Source: Spongospora subterranea
Lineage: Eukaryota > Endomyxa > Phytomyxea > Plasmodiophorida > Plasmodiophoridae
Length of the DNA: 36,968 bases
Assembly (NCBI GenBank): GCA_900404475.1
Contig: OUQQ01000139.1
Location: 1-36,968 of the forward strand
Reading direction: 5' to 3'
Shown: one piece after another, positions 28,749 through 36,968 of the stretch
Numbering within the stretch: position 1 is the stretch's first letter
Layout: each line of letters starts with the position of its first letter
Program-made: the position numbers and the translations under genes
The notes under the pieces: model-generated
Seen by the model: the letters and a program-made list of their open reading frames with translations, nothing else
The model's database searches: none
Told to the model about the DNA's origin: nothing

Positions 28749-31700
28749 TTAATTGATCAAGGCTGCTTCCATGCCGATTTCCACATCCAACTTTGCCCGC
28801 TTCGACGGAAGTTCTTCTTTTCTACTTTGTGATAGTTCCGCTGCTCCTGTTAATCGCAGTGTGCCCATAGACTCCATTTCGCCCTGCGACCAACCGCCCG
28901 AGAAAGCATGAATATTTTCATATGCCTCAAGTGCACCACAGGGCAAGGTCATCATCCATTGTTCACGTCGAACGACGGCTAGAAGCGAGTTCATTATGGG
29001 CGATTCCCTCAAGGTATTAGGGGATCCAATTAGAATCAATTTGTGTTTTGCTCGAGATACGGCAACATTTATCCTGCGCCAATCCTTCCAGTTGTCAAAT
29101 TCACAAATCTCAATTTCTCAAACAGAGTGACATACTTGTAATATTTCTCCAATTCTGTTCTTGTCATTGCTGCGAACAAATGATATTATTATACACGACT
29201 TGTCTTTGCCTTGGAATTTATCCACAGAATCAATATCCAGTTCCACCTGCAATGATGTTGCTAAATGGCGAATACGTCTGATTTGCGATCTAACACAGCT
29301 ATATCAATGCCCTGCCATGAGGAACTGAACTGTCCAACCTGTAAGGGCTAATTACTCCAATATCGTTTGGACTAAACCCGCTACTAATTAAAGAATATAA
29401 TAAGTGTATAACGATCTCCGCTTCAAATTGGTTTTGCTCCCCTCTGAGGCTTTCTGGCGCCGGTATAAGGTCGGTATCCAAAAAAACAACTTTTCGCTGA
29501 AGCTCTAGCGCCGACTGCAAAAATGCTAAAGTTTGAAAAATGCTGACGAAATTCTGATTGTCTCACTTTGATCCAATCCATTTCTGGGAAATTCACATAC
29601 TTTTCCGCCAAACTGGGAAACTTGTCCGGATTTGGAATTACGATGGTTGCATTCGCAACGGCTTCAGAGCCGCATTTGAGGGCATAGCTGTAGACCAGCT
29701 CGTTGCACAGCAGAAGGATCGGAGCCGACATGCGGTATTGCAAATAAAGCTGAGACACCTATCAAATATGGCAAAGTCGAGGTCATTCAGAATTATCGAT
29801 TTGCGAACTGTAAGCCAGAGCGTACTGCTTGTGGATGAGCTTCTGATAATCGAAGAAACAAGCTGATGTCCATTCCGGATTCGCGTCCGAACGGATCTTT
29901 GACAAGCGGTGGCAGTTGATAATGGTCGCCAACCAGGACGAATCGTGAAGCGAGTTGTAATGGGAGCAACATCACGGCCTGAGTCGCTTGTGAACCTAAG
30001 TTTTGGTTAGAAGATTGACAATGGATTCGGATGATATTGCTCACTTTCATCAGCTATGACGACGTCAAACCTTCTTCCACCAAGTAGAGAGGTTGACACA
30101 CCGAGACATGTCGACCCAACAACCATTTGAGTCCTACAAAATTGTCGAGCGTCTTCCAAACTCTTGAATTCACGCTGAAATACATGGATTTGTGAGTATT
30201 GCTCAAATGAGCAACGAACAAGCTTTACTTGATTAAGCATATACGGTCGTAACTTGGTGGGAATCTTCTCGTTTGAGGTTCCACAGCGAACAAATGGGAC
30301 ACCTTCTTCATCCAGTTTTAGAAGAATATTGTCCAAGGAGCTATTCGTATGACACACAACCAACACTGATTGGGACAAACTAACGAGCAGCTGGATTAAG
30401 AAAACAATTAGTGTCGTCTTGCCAGTTCCAGGCATCCCTGACAAACTAATTAGCCATAACAAAACATACAATTATGATGGATCAGACCCAGAACCAGGGC
30501 ATAATCTTGTGCCGCCATTATTCGCTTGATCGCATTGCGTTGACCATCATTGAGAGTCACATGGAACTTGTTTTGGAGGGTCGGATGAATGGTATCTGGA
30601 TTCCAGCTCACAAGAAACTGTGGTGCCGACTAAAGGAAAGCCAATAAAACACTGTCGTGAGTTGAATGAACTACCAACAAGGTCGACGATCAGCCTTCGT
30701 TTCCGTTGCGATTCAGGATGATGATGAAACAGTGAAACCAACGATCCTCGTAACTTGGCGAATCCGCTCATGAACTCGTCTTTATCGATCCTAAACTTAG
30801 ACCCAATATATCTTTTGGCGATGGGTTTTTTACAAATTCGAATAGTCACGGAGCGTTTGTGGACTTGGTATACGAATCCCATTGCAATCGCCGTCTGAAT
30901 GCGATTTCATACGATTAGCAAAAATAGAATCAGAAGAAAATACCTGGCCATATTCTGTGCTAATAGCAGCTTTATCGCCAACCTCGAAGTATAAATCGGT
31001 AAAGTTGACGGTATTGGGGGCACTGGCCAAAGGTTCAAACCGGTACAGGTAATCGTTGGCAACCCGCTAGATCACCAGATCAGATAACGATAGCCGATTC
31101 GGATGTAATATGGCACCTTCTCTTCCTTGATCATCACCTCAGCGATGCATCTGCCATGAGATTGTCGAACATGTGAGGGCTCGTTCCAGATTTCAGTCTG
31201 TAAACGGTACCCCTCCCGGGAACTCAAATCAATCATCCGATTCCAGAAGTCGAAATAGTCCAATGAAGCTTGCGATAAATGTCCCTAATTGTCAACGGTC
31301 AGCCAGCGATCACCTCTCAAAAAACAGGCTCACGGTTTCGTCTTCAATTTCACAGGGTGATCCAGGTTCATATGTTCTTCTATATATCATACATGCATCT
31401 TTCTATAGCGATCGTTAACTTATGCTAGATTGGATTGCAGTTGTTGACCAACCTGGAAACACCGTTTACATTGCCTTCCATCTTGGATCATAGGAGGCAA
31501 CGAACCACTCAGAAGCAGTGATTCACCGTCGTCAAGATACGAGGCGATCATGTTCCGCTTGATTAAAAGCGATCGGAACTCTCTATGGCCATTAATCACA
31601 CCTCGAGAGGCGATCAGTTTGTCGATTTGGTGATAAATGTGAAGAACTGACCACCCATATAGGTAGATTGTGGTGTGATGTATAATAACAGCCCTTGGCC

Positions 31701-32908
31701 GAGCAACGCCTCACCACCATATCGACCCGATAACAGCAAAGTATAGAGGGCTAGTTGTGCATTATCTGTAATATAGGGTTTACCAGTCTTTAATTCAAGA
31801 GGAAGGAGGCCTTGCTCCATTCCTTCTCCCTCTGCTGTTGAACGGCAGACACGAACCGTGGCATCGAGTTTACCTTGCAGCCCTGTTTGAATAAATTACG
31901 ATAAATATCCCTCACATTCAACAATTAGCGTTTAACCATATTTTGGAGCCCATATTTGGTCTTCGATATCGATAACTTCTGAGATATGTGTCTGACGTGA
32001 ACTTCCACCGAACATTATAGTCGATTGTTCAGAGCGTGGGCCACGATAATAGCATTCTGCCCAAGACTGCAGTTGAGGTGCCAGAGAAGTTAAATACCCG
32101 ACCAAGCTTGCTTCCGAATCTTCGAAGCAAGTCCTGTCAGTCAACGTGTGTCCACTGAGAACAACTGAAAAATGTACAAACAACACTGTCATACAATGAA
32201 GAATACGACGCTTTTACTATTGTTTGGGACTGTTTGCCAATATATTCATCTGTGAAATCCTCAGATTTTATACAGGTTTGAAAAAGTTCATGAGCCATTA
32301 TTCCTTTTTGAGCATGAATGCTCAACGACGAAACCTGTTCACAATTGTGAGATGATTATCAGATGCCTGGAAATCACATGCTGGTACATTCACTTTCTCA
32401 GAGATCACAGATCTCCGAAGGCAATTGATGCTGGAAGATACGCGGGAGCCAGATATCAACCTGTTTGGATGCACGATGATGAAATTGTGATCATTATCAA
32501 CAACGTAGTCTCCGGTCCCAGCATCCTGATATTGCACAAAAGTATCAGGATGCACGTTAATTTCGGTACCTACATGGATGAAATAGGCATGTCATACGGT
32601 GGCGATAATATTGATATAATCGCCTGTTTTCATCCGGCATTCACGCCAGTCTTGGCGAACATGCAGCAGGACCTCTTTGCGATCAGACTCGCTGAACAAT
32701 TGCAGCGTCTGATAACACATAAATATAATCAGTAGATGAAAAAAAAAAACAGTTTCGGAACGATGAACGTCACATCTTGGTCGTCTTGATGATAAATTTC
32801 CAGAACAAGGAACGTTTTCCATTGGTCCGATGCTTGTTCGATTTGGGTATCAAATAATGCTAAAAGATCTGCATCCAAACCCGGCTCATCAAACAGAGAG
32901 TTATCCAT
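28749..32908 (-). CDS. DNA2: DNA2 nuclease-helicase
   Basis: Eighteen exons on the minus strand: 32908-32762, 32708-32598, 32525-32394, 32334-32195, 32133-31937, 31882-31655, 31601-31453, 31402-31334, 31284-31117, 31066-30944, 30894-30679, 30629-30488, 30437-30045, 29995-29826, 29758-29567, 29514-29339, 29289-29136, 29084-28749. Product 1080 aa (human 1060). Nuclease half: NFIIVHPNRLISGSRVSSSI, GIMAHELFQ, GLQGKLDATVRVC with the catalytic Asp, LPLELKTGKPYITDNAQLAL, and QCKRCFQKDACMIYR, Fe-S cluster cysteines; the N-terminal cluster Cys is SINCLRR. Helicase half (SF1, UPF1-like): LVLGMPGTGKTT (Walker A), VVIADESSQATQ, VLVGDHYQLPPLVKDPFGRE, QLYLQYRMS, VISPYRSQIRRI, SVDKFQGKDKSCIIISFVRS, DWRRINVAVSRAKHKLILIG. 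DNA2 trims long Okazaki flaps and resects breaks. The acceptor of intron 4 (61 or 40 nt) and intron 2 (72 nt) are less certain. Confidence 0.93.
32521..32553. repeat. 11-bp inverted repeat across a DNA2 3' splice site
   Basis: GCATCCTGATA (32521-32531) and TATCAGGATGC (32543-32553) are exact reverse complements around an 11-nt loop. In the DNA2 transcript the 3' arm contains the acceptor AG of intron 2 (32597-32526) and the first bases of exon 3, so the splice site would lie in a stem. Confidence 0.85.
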
Positions 32909-33115
32909 TATTTTCACCGGGAAGATTTGTCAGGAAATTTGCCGACAAGTTCGGCAGCTTGTCCCGTCACACGGCCACGATACAGGTTCCGTGTAACGAA
33001 ACCCCAGTGTTTGCGGTGCCCCGCAACAGTTGTCCCTGAGTACAGATAAGTGAACTTGTCCAGACAGCAGTACGTTTGAGAAGATTATCGGAATCCCTGG
33101 CCCTGCCATGATGGT

Positions 33116-33181
33116 CACTTTCTCAGAGATCACAGATCTCCCAAGGCAAATGATGCTGGAAGATACGCGGGAGCCAGATAT
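33116..33181 (-). repeat. 66-bp duplicated fragment of DNA2 exon 3
   Basis: 33116-33181 matches 32391-32456 over 66 bp with two visible mismatches. The source covers the DNA2 exon-3 segment encoding SGSRVSSSINCLRRSVISEK and the first three bases of intron 3. In the copy the Cys is kept, but the two substitutions change INCLRR to IICLGR. The copy is about 725 bp upstream, same orientation, and is not followed by further DNA2 sequence. Confidence 0.9.
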
Positions 33182-33803
33182 AGTACAAACAGCAATTCAT
33201 GGTCATGTCCGCCTGGGTAATATCTTCATGACGTGGCGCGACGCTTATACTTTTCGCTTTGGAGTCCGATTTTACAAAAACGTTCACGTTTTTTAAGTTG
33301 CCGGGTTCGCTCTTCAAAGAGAATACCGTCGATTGCATCGTCAATTGCAGATAACCTAGGGAACTACATACAATTTCTGGTGATCAAACTGTGCTGTCTC
33401 AGACCTTGGAATGTTTACCTAAAGCTGCAGAGTACGATAGATAGCATTCTCCCCCAGATTGCTGCTTCACCGATCGGACAATGAACAGTCGCTGGGCTCT
33501 AATCATTTTATTGTCCGCTAATGTGAGTTGCGTTTGATTGTTGATCCCATTACCGCTGTCCTCTCGGCAGGCCAAGAAAATCGTGCTTTCTTTATATATT
33601 AAACGATGGGTTAATGGATGCCATCGCACGCGCAGGGATTTCGATTGAAATTCTGCTTCGCGATGCCCATAAAAGAACAGTGTCAGGCTGGGCCAGAATT
33701 GATATCGCCAGCAGTTTGTGAGCTGAGCATTGAGATCGCTCCGGTCTACATTGGCGACCAGGCTGTTGAGATGACGCTTGTTACCGATGATGAATATTCT
33801 CTG
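33123..33803 (-). CDS. unrecognised gene (5' part unresolved) ending in duplicated DNA2 sequence
   Basis: Two exons are clear: 33803-33419 and 33355-33123, with a 63-nt phase-1 intron (33418-33356). The first runs 128 codons with no stop: NKRHLNSLVANVDRSDLNAQ, FYGHREAEFQSKSLRVRWHP, NGINNQTQLTLADNKMIRAQ, RLFIVRSVKQQSGGECYLSY. The second continues GYLQLTMQSTVFSLKSEPGN, NVNVFVKSDSKAKSISVAPR, HEDITQADMTMN, then IWLPRIFQHHLPWEICDL, which is the duplicated DNA2 exon read in another frame, and stops there. The start must lie further upstream: an ATG at 34028 (MGKKWEPSNSLFE) with one or more tiny introns is a candidate, but 33804-34000 could not be joined confidently. Plus-strand frames also exist at 33618-33854. 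No family recognised. Confidence 0.5.
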
Positions 33804-34126
33804 CTACTACCACGTGTTCCGCTATTCGGCGTCCCGAATCGGTGCATTAAGTAATGCCGAACTGTCTTGGCAGACTATAATTTCTCACATAATTCTGCTC
33901 TCGTCTCGCCGCACTAATCAAATAACAACATTATACAAACCGCCGTGTCGATTTCCGTCTTTTCTTCCTCAGTTTAAGCATATGATGACCTCGAACAGGC
34001 TGTTTGAAGGTTCCCATTTCTTGCCCATTATTAACTGGTGTACTTTTAGTTAAAGTGTGATATTTTATCTTTTTGACATTATATGTCGAATTGTCGTTAT
34101 GGCCCATAACCTATTCCCCCAAATCG

Positions 34127-34392
34127 CTAGCATTTTGATACCGCTATCAAAGACAAGACGGATTTTGTCTGCGTCCGATCATGGGGAGTATCCGGTGGCG
34201 ATGGTTGGATCATTTGCAAAACAGGCTTCAAAACTTCTCTGGTTTTCTGGCCAAGGCTCTTGACGAATATCATTAAGGATGGACCTGGAACGAATATACT
34301 GATTTGGCGAAGACAAAGAAGTTCGCAAGCTTCTTGTTGCTGACCTTTGCTGCAGTTTTGTCAAGAGCTTCCCTAAATTCGCAATTGATCAT
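34127..34392 (-). CDS. unrecognised 79-aa protein or 3' exons of the next gene
   Basis: Exons 34392-34285 and 34258-34127 with a 26-nt phase-0 intron (GTCCATCCTTAATG...GTCAAG). The frame reads INCEFREALDKTAAKVSNKK, LANFFVFAKSVYSFQ, then SLGQKTREVLKPVLQMIQPS and a polar end to a TAG at 34127. The frame stays open upstream of the ATG (KKGGPLHPARNR) back to a TAG at 34431-34429. An alternative 28-nt intron (GTAATCGAATG...ATTTAG) would join ALDKTAAKV to a different upstream frame ending FRFLLEKGRPAAPSP. So these may be the last exons of the membrane-protein gene just upstream rather than a separate gene. Confidence 0.45.
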
Positions 34393-34428
34393 TCGATTAC
34401 GGGCTGGGTGCAGCGGGCCGCCCTTTTT

Positions 34429-35213
34429 CTAGAAGAAATCTGAAAGCGAGGAGTTGTGTTCCGCAGATGGCATCTCCATCGCGTATTGAACCACGACACA
34501 TTTGGTGATTATGTAGATCTGGTTGAAGACCAGGAGTAATGAAAAGGTGTTTACTTCCCATCTGGGCACTTCACACCCCTTATTTTACCTATTGTTGCGA
34601 TTCACCTCCTCGCTTTCAGAGTCGTCTAGCAAAAGGACGGCCTGGGCCCATATGCCAATCATCAATTGCCAAAGACAAACTCCAGCAAAGTTCGGCAGCA
34701 AAAGGGTCGCGAACTTCGTAAGAAAATTGTATATGTCTGCTAGGTCAACCCCAGAGTTATATTGGTCAAGAGGCTTGGTCAAACAACCAGAGAATTATAA
34801 AAGGCTCTCCTGCAAATGAGCTGATACTCTTCCATGATCGGACGCAGACAGTATTATAATGAACGCCGATTTTTTGGTAATATGTGTCACCATCCTGGTC
34901 GGTGCCAACGAAGGGATCCCTGGTCACCGCCAGATTTTGCGATTCAAACGTGATCTTGGGCTTGACCGTTCCTAACCCCTTTCCGGCGCGCTGTGTCATC
35001 GGTGCGTTTACAGTCGATATTCGTTGGCGGCAAACGTTGCCCGGTATAGACCTTGAACACAGCTCCAGATGCAAATATCATCATGTTTGGTATGATATAG
35101 TATTGAGACAATGAAAGGACGATTGCGAGTAGAATTACAAGGAAGGTTGCGAGTACATAAAATATACGGAAGATGGCGAGTAAAACTGAGTAGATATAAT
35201 TCAAGTCAAACAT
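34429..35213 (-). CDS. unrecognised membrane protein
   Basis: Proposed exons: 35213-35052, 34990-34844, 34773-34589, 34561-34429; introns 61, 70 and 27 nt. The start MFDLNYIYSVLLAIFRIFYV opens a long hydrophobic N-terminal helix (about residues 5-35). A polar region with PKITFESQNLAVTRDPFVGT and DQDGDTYYQKIGVHYN follows, then LPNFAGVCLWQLMIGIWAQA as a second membrane helix, acidic SESEEVN, and a third hydrophobic stretch, TFSLLLVFNQIYIITKCVVV. The frame ends SDFF at a TAG (34431-34429), but a 60-70-nt intron there could instead continue into the exons at 34392-34127. The second intron (34843-34774) is the least certain. Topology suggests an ER or organelle membrane protein with a lumenal loop; no family recognised. 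Confidence 0.45.
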
Positions 35214-35530
35214 AGTGGATAACCACTATTCAGAAGTATTGTCGACACACCTCATTACTACAACGTTTTCAACTTCTGCAATCCTGGAGTTGAACTCTTG
35301 GGCCTGCAGCGCTTGCCAGCGATTTCTATCGCAGAGAAGGTGAGGTGTGGCTCGTCTATGTTCTATATGCATTAGTGGGATCGGTCCAACTGAAAATTGA
35401 TATCGCGTCGGCGAGATTCAACGAATCTGTTTGAGCCTGATTTGAATAGTGCGCCATGGATTAATGGATTGACCGAATCCGACGAATCCGTTTGCCCAAT
35501 TTGCCCATCGGCCTTTACGGTGTTGTGGCA

Positions 35531-36650
35531 ATGTCGCTAGTAGCCGCTATCCATCCTTTGACATTATTGTCAATATCGGATCATATCGCCAGGTCCCAAT
35601 GCCAAGGGCAAACAAATCGGAGCGCAGGCATCATGTTCGGCACCCAGATCGGGCGTGATCTACAGATCTACACTTGCAGCCCAATGAACTGTCAACAGCT
35701 TGAAAACGGATTGGTACAAATAGATCATGAAGGCGTCGAAAGCTGCATTAGGCTTCGTAGGTTATTTAGGGTTTGTGTTGGTTTTATCTATGATTCACTT
35801 CATTTTCTATGAAGACAAGGCGGTATATTCGACTCATGAAGTCTTGGGGTAGTAGCAATAAATATGGCAAAGGTGGTGGTCTGTGATTTAGATCTGGTTT
35901 CAGATGGTACATGTTTACTGAGAAATATGAGGTTCCTGATGTCGCAAGGGTCGTACAAACCCAGATGGAACGGTACAATGAATCTCCTCTCTTCCTGCAT
36001 TTCATAACTGAAGCTCAAATCGCTTATCTCCCTGCCGTATTATACGTCGCTGTATCTCATGATAAGAAGAGGTTGTTTTCCCCGATTCCATATACAATAG
36101 CGACTGAAGAGGTGTGGCTCTGCTTCACTTTCGTCGTGTATAATCTGAAAAACATTCTGTTAGGCGGAGCGGTTAACAGTTGATTATCTTTCAAATCAAT
36201 CAGTTGTCGGTGGGTCTAACGCCCGTGAGTTCGTTCGTGGTCTCCCATCGCCGGCATTTCGCTTATCTCACAAATAGTTTCAATGCACTTGCGGTCGTTG
36301 TCAAAATCAATTGCGATTATGTGCGAGCGCCTTCAAATCCTGATTAGCTATTTGTCGGATCATCCTGAGCTACATAATGGACAGCTCCTTCGAGATATCA
36401 AAACAGTTTGTAATTCACTGCCAATTGTGCAAGATTGTCCCGCCTTCGACAAGAAATTTTGCTCTGAACTCGTGGATTCCCTTTTATTGACGAAGTGTGC
36501 TGCAACTACTCGCGCAAGCGAATGTATTCAGGTGAATTGACGAATCGTGGCTAACAACCCATTCACTTTCGCTTCTAGAAATTACTCGAAAAGTGCTGGA
36601 TAGCGTTTCCCGACAACATTGAGCATCGTAAGCGTCGCGTATTTATGTAA
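35531..36650 (+). CDS. CSN6: COP9 signalosome subunit 6 (MPN-domain, non-catalytic)
   Basis: Six exons: 35531-35756, 35815-35848, 35904-36111, 36164-36236, 36278-36531, 36579-36650; introns 58, 55, 52, 41 and 47 nt, all in phase. The 288-aa protein starts MSLVAAIHPLTLLSISDHIA (CSN6 VALHPLVILNISDH), then IMFGTQIGRDLQIYTC, EVLGWYMFTEKYEVPDVARV, ERYNESPLFLHF and YTIATEEAERLTVDYL, whose ATEEAER motif favours CSN6 over Rpn8 or eIF3f. There is no HxH/JAMM motif after GWY, as expected for the inactive MPN subunit. The C-terminal half gives the helical bundle (LQILISYLSDHPELHNG, LRDIKTVCNSLPIV). CSN6 pairs with CSN5 in the complex that removes Nedd8 from cullins. The start could lie in an unseen upstream exon. 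Human CSN6 is 327 aa. Confidence 0.9.
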
Positions 36651-36968
36651 TATATACAAAAACCATCTAAACGTGTGCCAAAATGAACTATTATAATTGG
36701 CCCAACCATTGATTTACCCTGCTGAGCCAGCAACGAAAAATTTGTTTTATGGTGTGCCGGTCAATCCATGAAGATATCTTGAGTTTCTTCAACGACTGCA
36801 ACAAAGCGACTTCTTCTGTGCAGAATTCGTACCTGTTTTTAAGCCACAATCATAGAACAAAAAGTAGTTGGCAAAGAAGCCCCTTTTCAAGATCAGAGGT
36901 CCCTCTCATGATCAGAAGTCCTTCCCTCTTTCATGATCAGAAGTCCTTCCCTCTTCATGATCAGAAGT
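36651..36968. other. 3' flank of CSN6, ending in a tandem repeat
   Basis: 36651-36888 shows no gene. From 36889 to the window end a unit of about 25 bp, CATGATCAGAAGTCCTTCCC plus CTCTT(T), repeats (starts at 36907, 36932, 36955), preceded by a diverged copy AGATCAGAGGTCCCTCT. The array is cut off by the window edge, so its full length is unknown. Confidence 0.6.

Noticed and set aside
33618..33854. Plus ORF MPIKEQCQAGPELISPAVCE... near 33666
   Set aside because: Protein-like, but antisense to the 128-codon minus exon that also splices in phase to a good downstream exon; kept as a lesser alternative.
1..36968. CRISPR array, bacterial operons, prophage or toxin-antitoxin system
   Set aside because: The sequence is spliced eukaryotic nuclear DNA; repeats seen are minisatellites or transposon remains, without spacer architecture.

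Overview
The window is nuclear DNA from a eukaryote with a compact, intron-rich genome: a protist or an early-diverging fungus-like organism. Genes sit tens to a few hundred bases apart on both strands. Most are cut by many GT-AG introns of about 45-60 nt, and a few introns of only 24-31 nt join conserved sequence correctly. Standard stop codons are used. The species cannot be named from sequence alone. A run of 20 Ns (23188-23207) shows this is a scaffold with a filled gap. Exon structures below were read by eye from open frames, splice-site phase and family conservation; no search was run. || Layout. 1-6.2 kb: end of an unknown gene, a mitochondrial ribosomal protein uS17, a leucine-rich-repeat protein, a secreted barwin/expansin-like protein, two unknown spliced genes and a cyclin. 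6.8-10.4 kb: two tandem choline-transporter-like (SLC44/Pns1) paralogues. 10.7-16.5 kb, all plus strand: an unknown protein, the small spliceosome subunit SF3B5, a GT-A-like glycosyltransferase, an unknown 143-aa protein whose single intron holds a perfect 15-bp hairpin, and a MoCF/CinA-type molybdopterin-binding-domain protein. 16.6-19.1 kb (minus): CPSF2. 19.1-21.3 kb: gene-poor, with a 36-bp minisatellite and other repeats. 21.3-23.0 kb: an SLC19-type (thiamine/folate) transporter. 23-26.4 kb: scaffold gap, small uncertain genes and a decayed Ty1/copia retrotransposon relic. 26.4-28.6 kb: PIG-Q/Gpi1. 28.7-32.9 kb (minus): an 18-exon DNA2 nuclease-helicase. 33.1-35.2 kb (minus): three unknown genes, one ending inside a duplicated piece of a DNA2 exon. 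35.5-36.65 kb: COP9 signalosome subunit 6. || The recognised genes are mostly unlinked housekeeping functions (mRNA 3'-end formation, splicing, GPI-anchor synthesis, replication/repair, protein degradation, transport). There is no operon logic; the only clear local paralogy is the transporter pair. I do not see a defence, toxin or biosynthetic cluster. The most distinctive observations are structural: ultrashort introns, introns whose interior or 3' splice site lies in a perfect hairpin, a first coding exon consisting only of the start codon, and a DNA2 exon fragment copied into the tail of the neighbouring gene.
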